Assembly (NCBI RefSeq): GCF_000090795.2
Contig: NW_003546734.1
Span: 1 to 31,906, forward strand
DNA from: Amphimedon queenslandica
Lineage: Eukaryota > Porifera > Demospongiae > Haplosclerida > Niphatidae
DNA length: 31,906 nucleotides
Direction: 5' to 3'
In this document: in pieces, positions 30,236-31,906 of the stretch
Layout: each line of letters opens with the position of its first letter
How positions within the stretch are numbered: the stretch's first letter is position 1
Made by a program: the position numbers and the translations under genes
The notes under the pieces: model-generated
What the model was told of the DNA's origin: nothing
Database searches by the model: none
Seen by the model: the letters and a program-made list of their open reading frames with translations, nothing else

Positions 30236-31821
30236 GGTGATGGAAGCGATGAAACTGTTGGAGAAGTGGTAGAAGTATGTTATGGGTGTGGTTTTCTTAA
30301 TATCACACCCACTACTAAATTAGTGATAATGAGTATTGGTGTAACAGCCCTTTTCACAAGGCTGTACAACTGATACTGTGTGTGTATTTGTAAGTTATTT
30401 TAAGCCATAATTTCAGAAGTGCTGATTGACAATAAATTGCTGACAATATTTTTGAAAACAACTGTTAATGATGTAGGGTATTTCAGGTGTCGTCTTGATC
30501 AACTGTAGGCAGCTAACAATTTTTTCAGCCAAGGTATTAGTTATTTCCTTTAGCATAGTTATAATTTATCAATTTTCGGATCAACGTGTGAAAAAAAATA
30601 TAACTCAGCCCACACCTGCGAAGAGTGATGTTGGGCAGTTACTGTTCTACATGTTGGGAAAATTCGTAGTGAAGTCAGAAAAGAATGAGCAGCAGATGGG
30701 ACTATATACTGAAGGAGAAAATGTTAGTTACTATGTAAATAATTATATTATATACTTGCATGTGCATTAGTTCTTGATTTGCCATACAATTTAGAGTAGG
30801 CCTAAGGGGAACTCTCATGCCTCAGTCCAATTTCACGTGTCTAAATTCTATGATGTGTTGGACAAGGTAGTAATTAAGATTATATGCAAGGCCATATTCT
30901 CTGCGATTAATTTATCTTTTGATTCCCAGTAACTACGAATGATAATTTTGTGTGTATGATAGATTTTTCCCTTTATAACTGATAATGTTTAAATATAATG
31001 TATTAGTCTTTCATGTCTCTTTGTAGAAATGTGTTGTCCTAGGTTATTGGTTATAAAATTTGCAAAAATTAATTGCCAAGTTGTCTTGGCACTTGCTAGG
31101 TACCTTAGGAAGAACTTACTGGACTTTTAAAAACATCCGTCAGTGTTTCCTTTCCCAACTTTCTTTTTCTGTTAATGAATTAAAAGCACTGTTGACAAGA
31201 CACTTCAATGAGGAAGTATTATTTGTATTATATAATATAACGGCCCACCAAGAGGGAAGTCTTACTTTCCTCTTATCTGCACTGTCACCTCCATATGCAC
31301 ATACACTGTCTTCCTGTACACTCACCATATAAGAACTGTTGACATATTGAAAGTTGAGACTGCATGATAATTGTAAAGATGAAATTGTCTCTCCAATTGA
31401 AACTTCGCATGCACATAAAGTCTGTTGTTAAGTATTGTAATAGTAAATTATGTTTGACAGTATGGCCTTTCTTTTACTCTATAGTGTACACCTCCGTTCA
31501 CTGGGACAGCACTGTGCATACAAATAACATTCCTTACTGCATACAATAGCCTCCACACATTAGACACCTGTATAACTGAGCAACTACCTTCTATCAAAGT
31601 ATCCATTATAGTGGCTACTATTTGTTCTTTGCATGTTTCTTCATGGTAGCAGATTCATACTTTTTTATGAATAACATTACTTGAAATATTGCAAAGCAAT
31701 CCGATGATTACAATCACATCTCTTTCTACATGTGTATGCAACTATAAAGTAAAAACAATCAATTCCTATTTCTTGTATAAATTAAAAATTTTGATATTTA
31801 TGGTATCTATTTCTATTAAAT
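30236..31821. other. Mostly non-coding, two weak open frames
   Basis: A plus frame at 30568-30720 (SDQRVKKNITQPTPAKSDVG ... GLYTEGEN) ends at a GTTAGT donor-like site and may be an exon. A plus frame of about 90 codons runs at 31060-31332 without recognisable motifs. TGCCAAG-TTGT-CTTGGCA at about 31074-31091 is a small perfect hairpin. Nothing else is supportable. Confidence 0.3.
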
Positions 31822-31906
31822 TGTGACCATAATTGACGAAAGGTACCTTATGGCGGAAAGGAACATTGGTCTTTGTAGCCTTAAAAATCCAACATTCTGA
31901 CTCCAT
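31822..31906. mobile_element. 237-bp TIR element, copy 3 (cut by window end)
   Basis: TGTGACCATAATTGACGAAA followed by GGTACCTTATGGCGG and TTGGTCTTTGTAGCC matches the left parts of copies 1 and 2. Its right end lies beyond the window. Confidence 0.85.

Noticed and set aside
1-31906. Search for tRNA, rRNA, CRISPR arrays or bacterial operons
   Set aside because: No cloverleaf with A/B boxes, no rRNA-like block and no regularly spaced direct repeats with unique spacers were seen; the window is eukaryotic.

Overview
This is animal genomic DNA: AT-rich, with spliced genes (one intron of only 43 bp), one assembly gap and many mobile elements of animal type (Ty3/gypsy, BEL/Pao, piggyBac, KDZ, several short TIR elements). 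The mix of compact introns, KDZ and BEL/Pao remnants, BEN-domain and chromodomain genes and very dense ACATGT-type repeats suggests a demosponge such as Amphimedon. That attribution is an inference, because no rRNA or marker gene lies in the window.

Layout. 357-982 is a TIR element with a TAA duplication and a second 237-bp TIR element nested inside it. 1153-3448 (minus) is the 5' half of a Ty3/gypsy element: LTR, gag, protease and the start of RT. 4172-6351 (minus) is a multi-exon BEN-domain gene carrying a TIR element with perfect 68-bp arms. 7102-7850 holds an unidentified coding remnant. 7850-9704 (minus) is a dead piggyBac transposase. 9980-13200 (plus) is a KDZ transposase gene broken by stops and a 255-base gap. 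13201-13395 is a relative of the 68-bp-arm element. 13396-15843 (minus) is a decayed BEL/Pao pol with another copy of the 237-bp element inside it. 17174-19870 (plus) is an apparently intact 10-exon gene for a 743-aa protein of an uncharacterised family that may derive from a transposase. 19994-20774 (minus) is an intact 3-exon chromodomain gene, convergent with the previous one. 21-27 kb is repeat-rich, with one unidentified multi-exon gene candidate (23402-25925, plus). 27434-30105 (plus) is the 3' half of a Ty3/gypsy element: the rest of RT, RNase H, integrase and the LTR. The window ends inside a third copy of the 237-bp element.

The most notable observation is that the two Ty3/gypsy halves fit each other. 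They lie 24-26 kb apart on opposite strands and break at the same pol codon, sharing the 5-bp sequence ATGCA. Their LTRs are homologous end to end, and the outer flanks carry the same 4-bp target duplication (ATGT). The simplest reading is one insertion split by a ~26.3-kb inversion (about 1158-27433) with a breakpoint in RT, or an assembly inversion at that place. No dedicated defence or metabolic system was found. The host genes that look intact (17174-19870 and 19994-20774) and the BEN gene are nuclear, DNA- or chromatin-associated types by family.
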